Origin: CAVORB01 sp963698495
Lineage (GTDB): Bacteria > Pseudomonadota > Gammaproteobacteria > Chromatiales > Chromatiaceae
NCBI GenBank assembly: GCA_963698495.1
Contig: CAVORB010000005.1
Coordinates: forward strand, 162,940 to 226,939
Reading direction: 5' to 3'
DNA length: 64,000 nucleotides
Below are positions 26,128 through 35,481 of the stretch, piece by piece. Under the pieces are notes generated by a model. That model saw nothing but the letters and a program-made list of their open reading frames with translations, ran no database searches and was not told where the DNA came from. Numbering within the stretch: position 1 is the stretch's first letter; every line of letters begins with the position of its first letter. A program made the position numbers and the translations under genes.

Positions 26128-27135
26128 TCAGCTCCCTGCTCCGATTTGCGCCCAGCGCATCAGGAGAGACTCGTTGCGCAGCTGCGGATTGAGGGTGGTG
26201 TCCTCCGCGGCCCGCGCCTTCAGAACCTGCTGCAGGAAGCGGTGGGCCTCCGCTGGACGAATCCGCTCGCCCAAAGCGCGAAGCTCTTGTTCCTTGTCGA
26301 CATTGACCAGGCGCGGTGCTTCGTGTCCGCTCGCGAGGCGCAACAGATCACCCACCCAGTCAAGCAGCCACTCCAATGATATCCCCGGCTCCGCCTTGAT
26401 CCAAGCGGCCGCCTCCGCCAAGGGATCGCGCTCGCCCTTCCCTACCGCGACGAAGCCCGCGAAAAGCTGGTCCCGCTGCGCCCTCGTTTGTTCCTTAGCG
26501 AGCGCCAGCGCCCGCAGCGGCGCCCCATGCGCCAGGCGGAGCAGGACCGCTGCATCGGCGCCTTCCATGCGGGGCCGCAGCCACTCCAGCGCCTGGGGCT
26601 CCGGCGGTGGGGGCAGGGACAGGGTCTGACAACGGCTGCGGATGGTCGCCGGAAGCTTGTTCGGCTGCTCGCAGATCAGGCACAGCAGCGTTCCCGCCGC
26701 GGGCTCCTCCAGCGTCTTCAGCAGGCTGTTGGCCGCGTTGACGTTCATCTGCTGCGCCGGATCGACGACGATGACCTTGTGCCCTCCGCGGTGGGCGGTG
26801 AGGGCATCGGAGGCGACGAGACGTCTCACCGCATCCACCTTGATCTCGTCGGACTTTGCCTCGGGATCCGGGCCAACCTCGATGCGGTCGGGATGGGTCC
26901 CGGCCCGAAGCAGCATGCAGTCCGGACACTCGCCGCAGGCGAAGCCGCCCACATCAGGCCGGGGACACAGCAGGGAATCGACCAGCGTCTTCACCAGGAT
27001 GCGCTTGCCGACGCCAATCGGCCCGGTGACCAGAAGGGCGTGGGGCAGGCGTCCATCCTTGCGGGCACGGTTCAGGTCTTCCCAACAGGCGCGATGCCAG
27101 GGCAGCAAGGACCGCGAATCGGCTTGGTCGCTCAC
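26128..27135 (-). CDS. holB: DNA polymerase III subunit delta'
   Basis: A clamp-loader subunit of 335 residues. The AAA+ core starts with PHALLVTGPIGVGKRILVKT (P-loop-like near residue 36). It carries a four-Cys zinc module in CPRPDVGGFACGECPDCMLL and sensor sequence DPAQQMNVNAANSLLKTLEE. SRC motif: TIRSRCQTLSLP. The C-terminal helical domain is present. It lies downstream of tmk with a 67-base gap and upstream of pilZ. It is intact. Confidence 0.93.
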   Translation of the reverse strand: MSDQADSRSLLPWHRACWEDLNRARKDGRLPHALLVTGPIGVGKRILVKTLVDSLLCPRPDVGGFACGECPDCMLLRAGTHPDRIEVGPDPEAKSDEIKVDAVRRLVASDALTAHRGGHKVIVVDPAQQMNVNAANSLLKTLEEPAAGTLLCLICEQPNKLPATIRSRCQTLSLPPPPEPQALEWLRPRMEGADAAVLLRLAHGAPLRALALAKEQTRAQRDQLFAGFVAVGKGERDPLAEAAAWIKAEPGISLEWLLDWVGDLLRLASGHEAPRLVNVDKEQELRALGERIRPAEAHRFLQQVLKARAAEDTTLNPQLRNESLLMRWAQIGAGS

Positions 27136-27202
27136 GGCGCGAACTGCCTTGGGCCGCCAATCAACGCGAGCCCCGCGGCCATTGACTTGGCGGACCGCAT
27201 GC

Positions 27203-27835
27203 TTACGAGGTCTCGTCGATGAACTCGCAGACCAGTCGGCGCACGTTCGCGCTCACCTGGGCGACGTCGGCGGAGGCATCGATCCTACGGATACGGTCCG
27301 CGTGCGCCCGCGCCAAGGCTAGGTACGCCGCGCGCACCTTCTCGAAGAATATTCCCGTCTCGGATTCGAAGCGATCGGGGGTTGAACGACGGCCCGCGCG
27401 CGCAAGTCCCTGCTCCACCTCCAGGTCGAACAGGAGCGTCAGATCCGGGCGCAGCGAGCCCTGGACATAGTCCTCCAGGAGCGCGATACGCCGCGCCTGC
27501 ACCCCCCGTCCACCGCCCTGATAGGCGTAGGTCGCGTCGGTGAAACGATCGCACACGACCCAGGTGCCCTCTTCCAGCGCCGGCGCGATCTTGTGCGCGA
27601 TATGCTCCGCTCTGGCGGCGAACATGAGCAAGAGCTCCGCATCCGGCGCCATGCCGCGGCAGTCCGGGTCGAGCAGGATTTCCCGCATGCGCTCGGCGAT
27701 CGGAGACCCGCCTGGCTCCCGCGTTACGACCGCCGGTATGCCGCGTTCAGCGAGGCAGGCCCGAACCACCTCGAGCTGAGTCGACTTTCCGGCACCTTCG
27801 ATGCCCTCGAGCGTGATGAACCGCCCCCGCTTCAT
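27203..27835 (-). CDS. tmk: Thymidylate kinase
   Basis: A 210-residue enzyme phosphorylating dTMP to dTDP. The P-loop is FITLEGIEGAGKSTQLEVVR, the DRX motif VVCDRFTDATYAYQGGGRGV, and the substrate region VTREPGGSPIAERMREILLD. The start overlaps the mltG stop by four bases, indicating translational coupling in the pabC-mltG-tmk-holB cluster. It is intact. Confidence 0.95.
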   Translation of the reverse strand: MKRGRFITLEGIEGAGKSTQLEVVRACLAERGIPAVVTREPGGSPIAERMREILLDPDCRGMAPDAELLLMFAARAEHIAHKIAPALEEGTWVVCDRFTDATYAYQGGGRGVQARRIALLEDYVQGSLRPDLTLLFDLEVEQGLARAGRRSTPDRFESETGIFFEKVRAAYLALARAHADRIRRIDASADVAQVSANVRRLVCEFIDETS

Positions 27836-28830
27836 CGGCTTCCCTGCAGTTGATAAAGCCGCACCGCACGGTTGTGCTCGGCCAGGGTGGCGGAGAAATG
27901 GTGGCTTCCGTCCCCTTTCGCCACGAAGTAGAGACTCTCCCCGTCGAGGGGATGCAGCACGGCGTGGATGGCCTCGCGACCCGGCAGGGCGATGGGCGTC
28001 GGGGGCAAGCCCGCGTGCACGTAGGTATTGTACGGGGTGTCCTGCTGCAGATGCGCACGGGTCAGGTTACCGTCGAAATCCTCACCCAGCCCGTAGATGA
28101 CCGTGGGATCCGTCTGCAACTTCATGCCGGTCTGCATCCGGCGGACAAAGACCCCGGCGATGGCGCCACGCTCGGAGGCCAACCCGGTCTCCTTCTCGAC
28201 AATCGAGGCCAGGATCAGGGCCTGATAGGGGTCTTCCAGCGGCAGGCCGTCGGCCCTTTGCTCCCACTCTTCCGACAGGGTCGCCTCCATGGTCTCGAAC
28301 GCCCGGCGCAGGATATCGAGGTCCGTAGCTCCCTTGGAGAAGTAGTAGGTATCGGGAAAAAGACGTCCCTCTGGATGCTCTTCGGGTCGCCCGAGGCGCC
28401 GCATGACCTCCTCCGGCGATACCTCGTCGAGCTCGGTTACCAGGCGCGCGTCGCCTGTCACCGCCGCGAGGGCCTGCTGGAAGGTCCAACCCTCCACGAG
28501 CGTAATCGCGCGCTGCACCACCTTGCCCGAAATCAGCAGATCGAGTAATTGCGGCGGCGTCATGCCAGTGGGAACCTCGTATTCGCCGGCCTTGATCAGC
28601 CCGGCGTTCTTCGTGACGTAGGCCATCGCCATGAAGAAATAGGGATGGGGCAGCATGCCGCGGGCGGTCAGGTCCTCGCTCAGGGCGCGCAGCGAGGTAC
28701 CGCGGGGAACATCGAGGATCAGCGGTTCCTCCTGCAGGGCCAGGGGCGTGGCGAGGAAGCGCTGGTACTCCAGCCAGGCGCCACCGGCCAGCGCGGCCAA
28801 TACCAGGACCAGCACGAGAAAAACACGCAT
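27832..28830 (-). CDS. mltG: Endolytic transglycosylase MltG
   Basis: A 332-residue YceG-family protein that cleaves nascent peptidoglycan glycan strands and sets their length. The N-terminal membrane anchor is MRVFLVLVLVLAALAGGAWL. The LysM-like segment and catalytic domain follow, with the family Glu in LILASIVEKETGLASERGAI and the TDPTVIYGLGEDFDGNLTRA and YNTYVHAGLPPTPIALPGRE motifs. The start overlaps pabC's end and the stop overlaps tmk's start. It acts in the inner membrane facing the periplasm. It is intact. Confidence 0.95.
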   Translation of the reverse strand: MRVFLVLVLVLAALAGGAWLEYQRFLATPLALQEEPLILDVPRGTSLRALSEDLTARGMLPHPYFFMAMAYVTKNAGLIKAGEYEVPTGMTPPQLLDLLISGKVVQRAITLVEGWTFQQALAAVTGDARLVTELDEVSPEEVMRRLGRPEEHPEGRLFPDTYYFSKGATDLDILRRAFETMEATLSEEWEQRADGLPLEDPYQALILASIVEKETGLASERGAIAGVFVRRMQTGMKLQTDPTVIYGLGEDFDGNLTRAHLQQDTPYNTYVHAGLPPTPIALPGREAIHAVLHPLDGESLYFVAKGDGSHHFSATLAEHNRAVRLYQLQGSR

Positions 28831-29666
28831 CAGCCTGTCCTCCAGCCGCCCGGGGTGAAGGCCGCCCGGCGCACCCGCTCGATCAGCGACCCGGGCAGCC
28901 GTCCAAGGTCAAACGGACTGTTCTCCAACTGGCGAACGGGCCAGACTCCGATCAGGGCATTGGTCAGGAAGGCCGCATCCGCCTTCTCGAGGTCGGATCG
29001 TTGGATGTCGGCCTCCCGCACCTGCAACCCCTCCTCCGTCGCAATTTCCATCACCCTGGAGCGCACGGTCCCGGCGATGCCGCAGGAATTGATCGCCGGC
29101 GTGACCAAGACGTCTCCCGCCACCAGGAACAGGTTGCTCATGGTACCGCCGATGAGACGTCCGCGACCATCGCACATGAGCCCTTCCGCGATCTGAGGGT
29201 CGGTCCATTCGCTGCGCGCCAGCACCTGTTCCAGGCGATTGAGATGCTTGATTCCCGCGAGCCGCGGGTTCTCCCCTAGCCGCGTCTGGCAGAACCTCAC
29301 CGCGACACCGTGCTCCTGCCATGCCGGGGGATAGTCCGGCGCGGGATACCGCATCAGGATTCGCGTGGGCTCCGGCCTGGCGGGCGCAAGATAACCCCGC
29401 CCGCCACCGCCGCGGGTGAGAAGTATCTTCAGGACCCAGGGCGCCTCGGTGCTGGCGAGCCTTGCGCATTCGCCGAGGATGAGGTCGCGCGGAGGAGAGG
29501 GAATGGCCAGACGCTGAGCGCCTTGCTCCAGGCGGTCGAGGTGCTGACGCCAAAGACAGGGGCCACCCGCGTGAACCAGGACGGTCTCGAACAGCCCATC
29601 CCCGTACAGGAGTCCGCGGTCATTGATCGAAACGAGGTCCGTCTCGAGCCCGTTGACGAGCGCCAT
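28830..29666 (-). CDS. pabC: 4-amino-4-deoxychorismate lyase
   Basis: A class IV PLP aminotransferase-fold protein of 278 residues that makes p-aminobenzoate for folate. It starts MALVNGLETDLVSINDRGLL with YGDGLFETVLVHAG. The PLP Lys is in ENPRLAGIKHLNRLEQVLAR, and a phosphate-binding segment is GRLIGGTMSNLFLVAGDVLV. It sits between fabF and mltG, the standard position in gammaproteobacteria. It is intact. Confidence 0.93.
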   Translation of the reverse strand: MALVNGLETDLVSINDRGLLYGDGLFETVLVHAGGPCLWRQHLDRLEQGAQRLAIPSPPRDLILGECARLASTEAPWVLKILLTRGGGGRGYLAPARPEPTRILMRYPAPDYPPAWQEHGVAVRFCQTRLGENPRLAGIKHLNRLEQVLARSEWTDPQIAEGLMCDGRGRLIGGTMSNLFLVAGDVLVTPAINSCGIAGTVRSRVMEIATEEGLQVREADIQRSDLEKADAAFLTNALIGVWPVRQLENSPFDLGRLPGSLIERVRRAAFTPGGWRTG

Positions 29667-29731
29667 GTGTTTGCTGGTTGTCGCTGACCGGGTCCGCCCG
29701 GGAGGCCGCGGCGGACCGAGCGGGGCTGACC

Positions 29732-30970
29732 TCAGATGCGACGGAAAATGAGTGTGCCGTTGGTGCCGCCGAAACCGAAAGAGTTGCTCAACGCCACGTC
29801 GATCTTCATCTCACGCGCGGTATTCGGCACGCAATCGAGATCGCATTCCGGATCCGGGGTCTCGTAGTTGATGGTCGGCGGGGCCACCTGATCGTGAATC
29901 GCGAGCAGGCTGAAGATGGCCTCTGCGCCGCCCGCCGCGCCGAGCATGTGCCCGGTCATGGATTTGGTGGAGCTGACGGCGAGCTTCTTCGCGTGCGCAC
30001 CGAAGGCGCCCTTGACGCCCTTCGTCTCGGCGATGTCACCGGCCGGCGTGGAGGTGCCGTGGGCGTTGATGTAGTCCACGTCCTCCGGATTGAGCCCGGC
30101 GTCGCTCAATGCCAGCAGCATGCAGTCGCGGGCACCCTCCCCGTTCTCCGACGGAGCGGTCATGTGGTAGGCGTCCGAGTTCATGCCAACCCCGACCAGC
30201 TCGGCGTAGATCCTTGCCCCTCTGGCCTTTGCGAGCTCGTACTCCTCCAGCACCACTACCCCGGCCCCATCGCTCAGGACGAAGCCATCGCGGTTCTTGT
30301 CGAAAGGTCGGCTTGCCCCCTCCGGGTCGTCGTTGCGCGTCGAAAGCGCGCGCGCGGCGGCAAACCCGCCGAGCCCAACCGGTGAGGTCGCCATCTCCGC
30401 CCCACCCGCCACCATGACGTCGACCATGCCGTGACGGATCATGAGGGCCGCTTCGCCGATGTTGTGGGTACCGGTGCTACAGGCGGATACGATCGAATAG
30501 TTCGGTCCCTTGAGACCGTATTTGATGGACAGATTGCCTGCCACCATGTTGACGATGTTGGCGGGTACGAAGAAGGGGGAGATTTTGCGCGGACCTCCCT
30601 GCCGGTAGGCCTCGTAGTTATTCTCGATTCCGGTGATCCCGCCGATCCCGGAGCCAACCGCGACGCCGATGCGGCGGCAATTCTCTTCCGTCACCTCCAG
30701 ACCCGCATCCTCGATCGCCTGGGTTCCCGCCCCGATGCCGTAATGGATGAACTTATCCATTTTCCGGACGTCTTTCTTGGAGATGTAGAGCTCGGGATCA
30801 AACCCGTAGATCGGTCCCCCGAAACGTGTGCTGAACGGACCGATGTCGAAATGGGTGATCGGCTGAATACCGCTCTTGCCGGCAAGGATATTCGCCCAGG
30901 CGGACTTGGTCTCCAACCCCACTGGGGCGACGATTCCGACCCCGGTGACTACAACCCGTCTGCCAGTCAT
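29732..30970 (-). CDS. fabF: 3-oxoacyl-ACP synthase II
   Basis: A 412-residue elongating ketosynthase. The catalytic Cys is in SIVSACSTGTHNIGEAALMI, the two His in DYINAHGTSTPAGD and STKSMTGHMLGAAGGAEAIF, and the C-terminal glycine loop in NSFGFGGTNGTLIFRRI. It condenses malonyl-ACP with acyl-ACP in fatty acid elongation. It is 91 bases downstream of acpP, same strand. It is intact. Confidence 0.97.
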   Translation of the reverse strand: MTGRRVVVTGVGIVAPVGLETKSAWANILAGKSGIQPITHFDIGPFSTRFGGPIYGFDPELYISKKDVRKMDKFIHYGIGAGTQAIEDAGLEVTEENCRRIGVAVGSGIGGITGIENNYEAYRQGGPRKISPFFVPANIVNMVAGNLSIKYGLKGPNYSIVSACSTGTHNIGEAALMIRHGMVDVMVAGGAEMATSPVGLGGFAAARALSTRNDDPEGASRPFDKNRDGFVLSDGAGVVVLEEYELAKARGARIYAELVGVGMNSDAYHMTAPSENGEGARDCMLLALSDAGLNPEDVDYINAHGTSTPAGDIAETKGVKGAFGAHAKKLAVSSTKSMTGHMLGAAGGAEAIFSLLAIHDQVAPPTINYETPDPECDLDCVPNTAREMKIDVALSNSFGFGGTNGTLIFRRI

Positions 30971-31061
30971 GCGGTGTTCCTCCGATCTGGTCTGCAGCGC
31001 GCTCGCGGCGCCCCGAATGCCGCGCAGGCTGCGGCGGCAGCCTCACGGTCAGCGCCTATCC

Positions 31062-31298
31062 TCAACCGACGTGCTCGTTGATGTAGTCGATCGCCTGCTT
31101 GACGGTGGTGATCTTCTCCGCATCCTCGTCCGGGATCTCGGTCTCGAACTCCTCCTCCAGGGCCATCACCAGCTCGACCGTGTCCAGGGAATCCGCGCCC
31201 AGGTCGTCGACGAAGGACGCCTCGAGGGTCACCTCCTCCTCCTTGACGCCAAGCTGCTCAATCACGATCTTGCGAACCCGCTCTTCGACGCTGCTCAT
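31062..31298 (-). CDS. acpP: Acyl carrier protein
   Basis: A 78-residue acidic carrier. The phosphopantetheine Ser is in DDLGADSLDTVELVMALEEE near residue 36. The start MSSVEERVRKIVIEQLGVKE is typical, and a strong ribosome site (GGAGGAATG) lies upstream. It lies between fabG and fabF in the conserved order. It is intact. Confidence 0.97.
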   Translation of the reverse strand: MSSVEERVRKIVIEQLGVKEEEVTLEASFVDDLGADSLDTVELVMALEEEFETEIPDEDAEKITTVKQAIDYINEHVG

Positions 31299-31454
31299 TG
31301 TGTTTCATTCCTCCGATCAAAAAAACGGCCCTGACCCCAGGGCACGCGGTATTCTATTCACATTCGATTGCCGATGAAAGGCGCGGCGGGCCTAATTCGG
31401 CGGCTATTAGGCGTTGGAATCTATTCGCTTTTTCGCGTCACATCCCAACGGCCG

Positions 31455-32198
31455 TCAGTCCATGTACATGCCGCCGTTGACATGAATGGTCTCTCCGGTG
31501 ATGTAGCCGGCCTGCGGGGACGCGAGGAACAGCACCGCCGCGGCGATTTCCTGTGGGCTGCCGAGACGCCCGAGAGGAATGCCAGCGAGCAGCTGATTGC
31601 GCTGTGCTTCGTCGAGCGCCCGGGTCATGTCGGTGTCGATGAACCCCGGCGCGACGCAGTTCACGGTGATTCCGCGCGAGCCGACCTCGCGCGCCAGGGA
31701 CTTGGTGAATCCAATCATGCCCGCCTTGGCCGCCGCGTAGTTCGTCTGGCCCGCGTTGCCGCTGGCACCCACCACGGAAGAGATGTTGATGATGCGCCCC
31801 CGCCGCGCCTTCATCATGCCGCGCAGGCAGGCCTTGCTGAGCCGGTACACCGAGGTCAGGTTGGTGTCGATGATGCTGTTCCATTCATCGTCCTTCATGC
31901 GCATCAACAGGTTGTCGCGCGTGATTCCGGCGTTGTTGACGAGAATGCCCGGCGGTCCGCCCAAGGCCTCGCCAATGCCGTTCAGGGTGGCGTCGATGGA
32001 CGCCTGATCGGTAACGTTAAGCACCAGACCCATGCCGCGAAAGCCCTGTGCCTGCAAGGTCTCGGTGATCGCCGCCGCTCCCGCCTCGGTCGTCGCCGTG
32101 CCGGCCACCGCCGCACCGGCCGCGCCGAGCGCCAACGCGATCGCCTGACCGATACCCCTGGATGCGCCGGTTACCAGCGCGATTTCACCCTCAAGCAT
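31455..32198 (-). CDS. fabG: 3-oxoacyl-ACP reductase
   Basis: A 247-residue short-chain dehydrogenase. The NADPH-binding glycine motif is ALVTGASRGIGQAIALALGA, and NNAG is followed by the catalytic Ser in ISSVVGASGNAGQTNYAAAK, which also contains YxxxK. The C-terminus ITGETIHVNGGMYMD is the FabG hallmark. The start overlaps the fabD stop by eight bases. It is intact. Confidence 0.97.
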   Translation of the reverse strand: MLEGEIALVTGASRGIGQAIALALGAAGAAVAGTATTEAGAAAITETLQAQGFRGMGLVLNVTDQASIDATLNGIGEALGGPPGILVNNAGITRDNLLMRMKDDEWNSIIDTNLTSVYRLSKACLRGMMKARRGRIINISSVVGASGNAGQTNYAAAKAGMIGFTKSLAREVGSRGITVNCVAPGFIDTDMTRALDEAQRNQLLAGIPLGRLGSPQEIAAAVLFLASPQAGYITGETIHVNGGMYMD

Positions 32199-33135
32199 GC
32201 TTGGTTGCCTCCAACGCCCCTGCGAGACCCGGCGGATCGAACACCGCCAAGGACTCCAGTTGCTTGTCGATACGCTTGCTCAACCCGGCAAGGACCTTGC
32301 CGGGTCCCGCCTCGACCAGCAGATCCACGCCCTGCGCCGCCAGTGCCTGAACGATCTCCACCCAGCGCACCGGGCTGTAGAGCTGCTGAGTCAGCAGATC
32401 GCGGATCTGATCCGGGTCCGATGCGGGCCCAGCGGTCACATTGTGCAAGACCGGAATCTCCGGTGTCTTGATCCGGACACCATTCAGCTCCGAGCGCAAG
32501 CGCTCGGCCGCGGGGCGCATCAAGGCGCAGTGCGACGGGACGCTCACCGGCAACGGCAGCGCGCGCTTCGCACCGGCAGCCTTGGCCGCTTCGATGGCGC
32601 GGCCCACCGCCGGCGCATCACCGGCGATGACCACCTGGCCCGGCGAGTTGAAATTCACCGCCGCGACCACGTCACCGCCCGCAACCCCGGCGCACAAGCT
32701 GCGTACCTGCTCGTCGCTCAGGCCCAGAATCGCCGCCATTGCACCCGTTCCGGCCGGGACCGCCTCTTGCATGAAACGCCCACGGGCGGCGACGAGTCGC
32801 ACCGCGTCGGAATATTCCATCGCGCCCGAGCACACCAGGGCGGTGAACTCGCCCAGGCTGTGACCCGCCATGAATCCGGGACGCCGGCCCTCGCAGGCGT
32901 TCCAGACCCGCCACACCGCGACTCCCGCGGCGAGCATGGCCGGCTGGGTATTCTCGGTGCGGTCGAGGTCCTCCTTGGGACCCGCGCTGACCAGCGCCCA
33001 AAGGTCCTTCCCCAAGATGTCCGAGGCCTCGCGGAAGGTATCCGCGACCTGGGGATAGTCGGCAGCCAGCGCTTGCAGCATGCCGACGGACTGGGAGCCC
33101 TGTCCGGGAAAAACAAAGGCGATACTCTGGGTCAT
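32191..33135 (-). CDS. fabD: Malonyl-CoA:ACP transacylase
   Basis: A 314-residue acyltransferase. IAFVFPGQGSQSVGML opens the protein, the nucleophile Ser is in FMAGHSLGEFTALVCSGAME, and the active-site His in LPVSVPSHCALMRPAAERLR. QxxR-like and GPGKVLAGL segments are present. It loads malonyl onto AcpP for FabH and FabF. It is in the fab operon with fabG overlapping its end. It is intact. Confidence 0.97.
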   Translation of the reverse strand: MTQSIAFVFPGQGSQSVGMLQALAADYPQVADTFREASDILGKDLWALVSAGPKEDLDRTENTQPAMLAAGVAVWRVWNACEGRRPGFMAGHSLGEFTALVCSGAMEYSDAVRLVAARGRFMQEAVPAGTGAMAAILGLSDEQVRSLCAGVAGGDVVAAVNFNSPGQVVIAGDAPAVGRAIEAAKAAGAKRALPLPVSVPSHCALMRPAAERLRSELNGVRIKTPEIPVLHNVTAGPASDPDQIRDLLTQQLYSPVRWVEIVQALAAQGVDLLVEAGPGKVLAGLSKRIDKQLESLAVFDPPGLAGALEATKHA

Positions 33136-33233
33136 TTTCTCGGTAGATATGGTTGCCGGTACGCGCTGGCCGTGTGACGACAGCTCGGCATCGAGGTATA
33201 CGTGCGACGACGCGCGCTAGTTTCGCTCGGGGG

Positions 33234-34196
33234 TCAGTAGCGCAGGAGCACGGACCCCCAGGTGAAGCCGCCCCCGAACGCCTCCATCAGCAGGGTCTCG
33301 CCACGGCGAATGCGACCGTCGCGCACTGCGGTGTCGAAAGCCAGCGGAATCGAGGCGGCGGAGGTGTTTCCGTGCTCGCCGACCGTAACCACGACCTGCT
33401 CCATCGGCAGATCGAGCTTGCGCGCCGTGGCCTGGATGATGCGGGTGTTGGCCTGGTGCGGAATGAGCCAGTCGATGTCCGACTTTTTCATCCCGTTCGC
33501 CCCAAGGGTCTCGTCGACGATGCGCCCCAGGGTGGTGACCGCCATCTTGAACACCTCGTTGCCGCGCATTTCCACGTACGGGTCGCCATCGCAGGTACCG
33601 TTCCCGATGCCGCGTGGGACCTGGAGCAGGTCCTTGTAGGCGCCGTCCGCGTGCAGATGGGTGGAGATGATACCGGGCTCCTCCGCGGCCTCGATCACCA
33701 CGGCCCCGGCGCCATCGCCGAAGAGCACGCAAGTGGCCCGATCCTGCCAGTCCAGGATGCGGGTGAAGGTCTCGGCGCCGATGACCAGGGCGCGGGTTGC
33801 GTCGCCGGTGCGGATGAACTTGTCCGCCACGCTCAGGGCGTAGACGAACCCGGTGCATACCGCCTGGATGTCGAAGGCGGGGCAACCGTGGATGTCCAGC
33901 TTCTGCTGCACCTCGCATGCGGTGCTGGGAAAGATCTGATCCGGCGTCGTGGTCGCCAGCACGATGAGGTCGATATCCGCCGCATCGAGCTCCGCGGCTT
34001 CGAGTGCATTACGCGCGGCTGCCACGGCAAGATCGCTGCACATCTCGTGCTTCTCGACCACGTGGCGCTTCCAGATGCCGGTGCGCTCCCGAATCCATTC
34101 GTCGGAGGTGTCGACAATCTCTTCGAGGTCCTTATTCGTGAGGATCTTTTCCGGCAAATAGCTGCCTGTGCCGGCAATACGGGAATAGATGCTCAC
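33234..34196 (-). CDS. fabH: 3-oxoacyl-ACP synthase III
   Basis: A 320-residue initiating ketosynthase. The catalytic Cys is in DIQAVCTGFVYALSVADKFI, the His in DWLIPHQANTRIIQATARKL and the Asn in VTVGEHGNTSAASIPLAFDT. It condenses acetyl-CoA with malonyl-ACP to start each chain. The start overlaps the plsX stop by four bases. It is intact. Confidence 0.97.
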   Translation of the reverse strand: MSIYSRIAGTGSYLPEKILTNKDLEEIVDTSDEWIRERTGIWKRHVVEKHEMCSDLAVAAARNALEAAELDAADIDLIVLATTTPDQIFPSTACEVQQKLDIHGCPAFDIQAVCTGFVYALSVADKFIRTGDATRALVIGAETFTRILDWQDRATCVLFGDGAGAVVIEAAEEPGIISTHLHADGAYKDLLQVPRGIGNGTCDGDPYVEMRGNEVFKMAVTTLGRIVDETLGANGMKKSDIDWLIPHQANTRIIQATARKLDLPMEQVVVTVGEHGNTSAASIPLAFDTAVRDGRIRRGETLLMEAFGGGFTWGSVLLRY

Positions 34197-35224
34197 GCGC
34201 TCGCCTGTCGGTGTTCGGTCTGGAGATGCCTGGCCACTTGTTGCGCGATCCGTTCCGGGACGTTGCAGTGAATCTCTTTCTCCGCGATGTGGATCGCGTT
34301 CTCGAAGGCGAGTTCATCGGCGCCGCCGTGGCTCTTGATCGCGATGCCGCGCAAGCCGAGGAGGCTTGCACCATTGTAGCGCCGAGGGTCGATGGAGCGG
34401 GAGAAGCTGCGCAGCACCGGCAACGCCGCAAGGCCAGACAGTCTTGTCAGCCAGTTGCGCTTGAAGCTCTGGGTCAGGAAGTGACGCACCATCTTGGCGA
34501 CCCCCTCGCTGGATTTCAGCGCGACATTGCCAACGAACCCGTCGGCAACCACGACGTCGACACCGCCGAGGTAGATGTCGTCCCCCTCGACGTAGCCGAC
34601 GTAGTTGAGGGTGCTCGCCGAGAGCAGCTCATGGGCCTGTTTGACCTGCTCGTTTCCCTTGATCTCCTCCTCCCCGATATTGAGCAGGCCGACCTTGGGT
34701 GCCGCCATGCCCTCGACCGCCGTGACCAGTTCGCTGCCCATGACCGCGAACTGGAACAAGTGCTCGGCCGTGCAATCCACGTTCGCCCCGAGATCGAGCA
34801 CATGGGTGCTGCCGGTCAAGGACGGGACCGCGGTGATGATCGCGGGGCGGTCCACCATGGGCAGTGTCTTGAGCACGAAACGGGCCGTCGCCATCAGTGC
34901 GCCCGTGTTGCCGGCGCTGACGCAGGCGTGCGCCTCTCCGCTCTTGACCAGATCCAGCGCCACGCGCATCGAGGAGTCCTTTTTCCCGCGCAGCGCCTTC
35001 GACGGTAGCTCATCCATGCCGACTTCCTGGGTGGCGTGGCGCACGCGCAGGCGTCCGCCGACGTCCGATCCGTCGAGCAAGGGCGCAATCTGCTCTTCCT
35101 TGCCGACGAGGATCAGGTCCGTCGCGCTCGTATGACGCAGGTATTGGAGCGCAGCGGGCACGACCACCTGCGGTCCGTGGTCCCCGCCCATGGCGTCGAG
35201 GGCGATGGTCAGGCGTTCAGTCAA
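34193..35224 (-). CDS. plsX: Phosphate acyltransferase PlsX
   Basis: A 343-residue enzyme that converts acyl-ACP to acyl-phosphate for phospholipid synthesis. Motifs are TIALDAMGGDHGPQVVVPAA, SAGNTGALMATARFVLKTLP and LLNIGEEEIKGNEQVKQAHE. It follows rpmF and precedes fabH, the conserved order linking ribosome and lipid synthesis. It is a peripheral membrane protein. It is intact. Confidence 0.96.
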   Translation of the reverse strand: MTERLTIALDAMGGDHGPQVVVPAALQYLRHTSATDLILVGKEEQIAPLLDGSDVGGRLRVRHATQEVGMDELPSKALRGKKDSSMRVALDLVKSGEAHACVSAGNTGALMATARFVLKTLPMVDRPAIITAVPSLTGSTHVLDLGANVDCTAEHLFQFAVMGSELVTAVEGMAAPKVGLLNIGEEEIKGNEQVKQAHELLSASTLNYVGYVEGDDIYLGGVDVVVADGFVGNVALKSSEGVAKMVRHFLTQSFKRNWLTRLSGLAALPVLRSFSRSIDPRRYNGASLLGLRGIAIKSHGGADELAFENAIHIAEKEIHCNVPERIAQQVARHLQTEHRQASA

Positions 35225-35280
35225 GGTTCGTCACCATTCCGACGCCTGTGGGGCAAGTCGCCGGCGAGGGCTCGCCGTCG

Positions 35281-35457
35281 TCAGTCGTTCTTGTCCACGA
35301 CCTTGCGGCCGCGGTAGAAGCCATCCGGCGACACATGGTGGCGGCGGTGCGTTTCACCCGTGGTCGATTCGACCGAGAGGGTCGGCTTGCCAAGGGCGTC
35401 GTGGGACCGGCGCATGTCCCGTTTGGACGAGGTCTTTCTGTTTTGCTGGACTGCCAT
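35281..35457 (-). CDS. rpmF: 50S ribosomal protein L32
   Basis: A 58-residue gene. It reads MAVQQNRKTSSKRDMRRSHD then ALGKPTLSVESTTGETHRRH and ends GFYRGRKVVDKND. The N-terminal MAVQQNRKTxSKRxMRRSHD block is diagnostic of L32. The zinc-binding Cys residues seen in some L32 proteins are absent, as in many proteobacteria. It sits between yceD and plsX. Confidence 0.96.
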   Translation of the reverse strand: MAVQQNRKTSSKRDMRRSHDALGKPTLSVESTTGETHRRHHVSPDGFYRGRKVVDKND

Positions 35458-35481
35458 TGTTTGTCTCCCGAGATTCGAAAT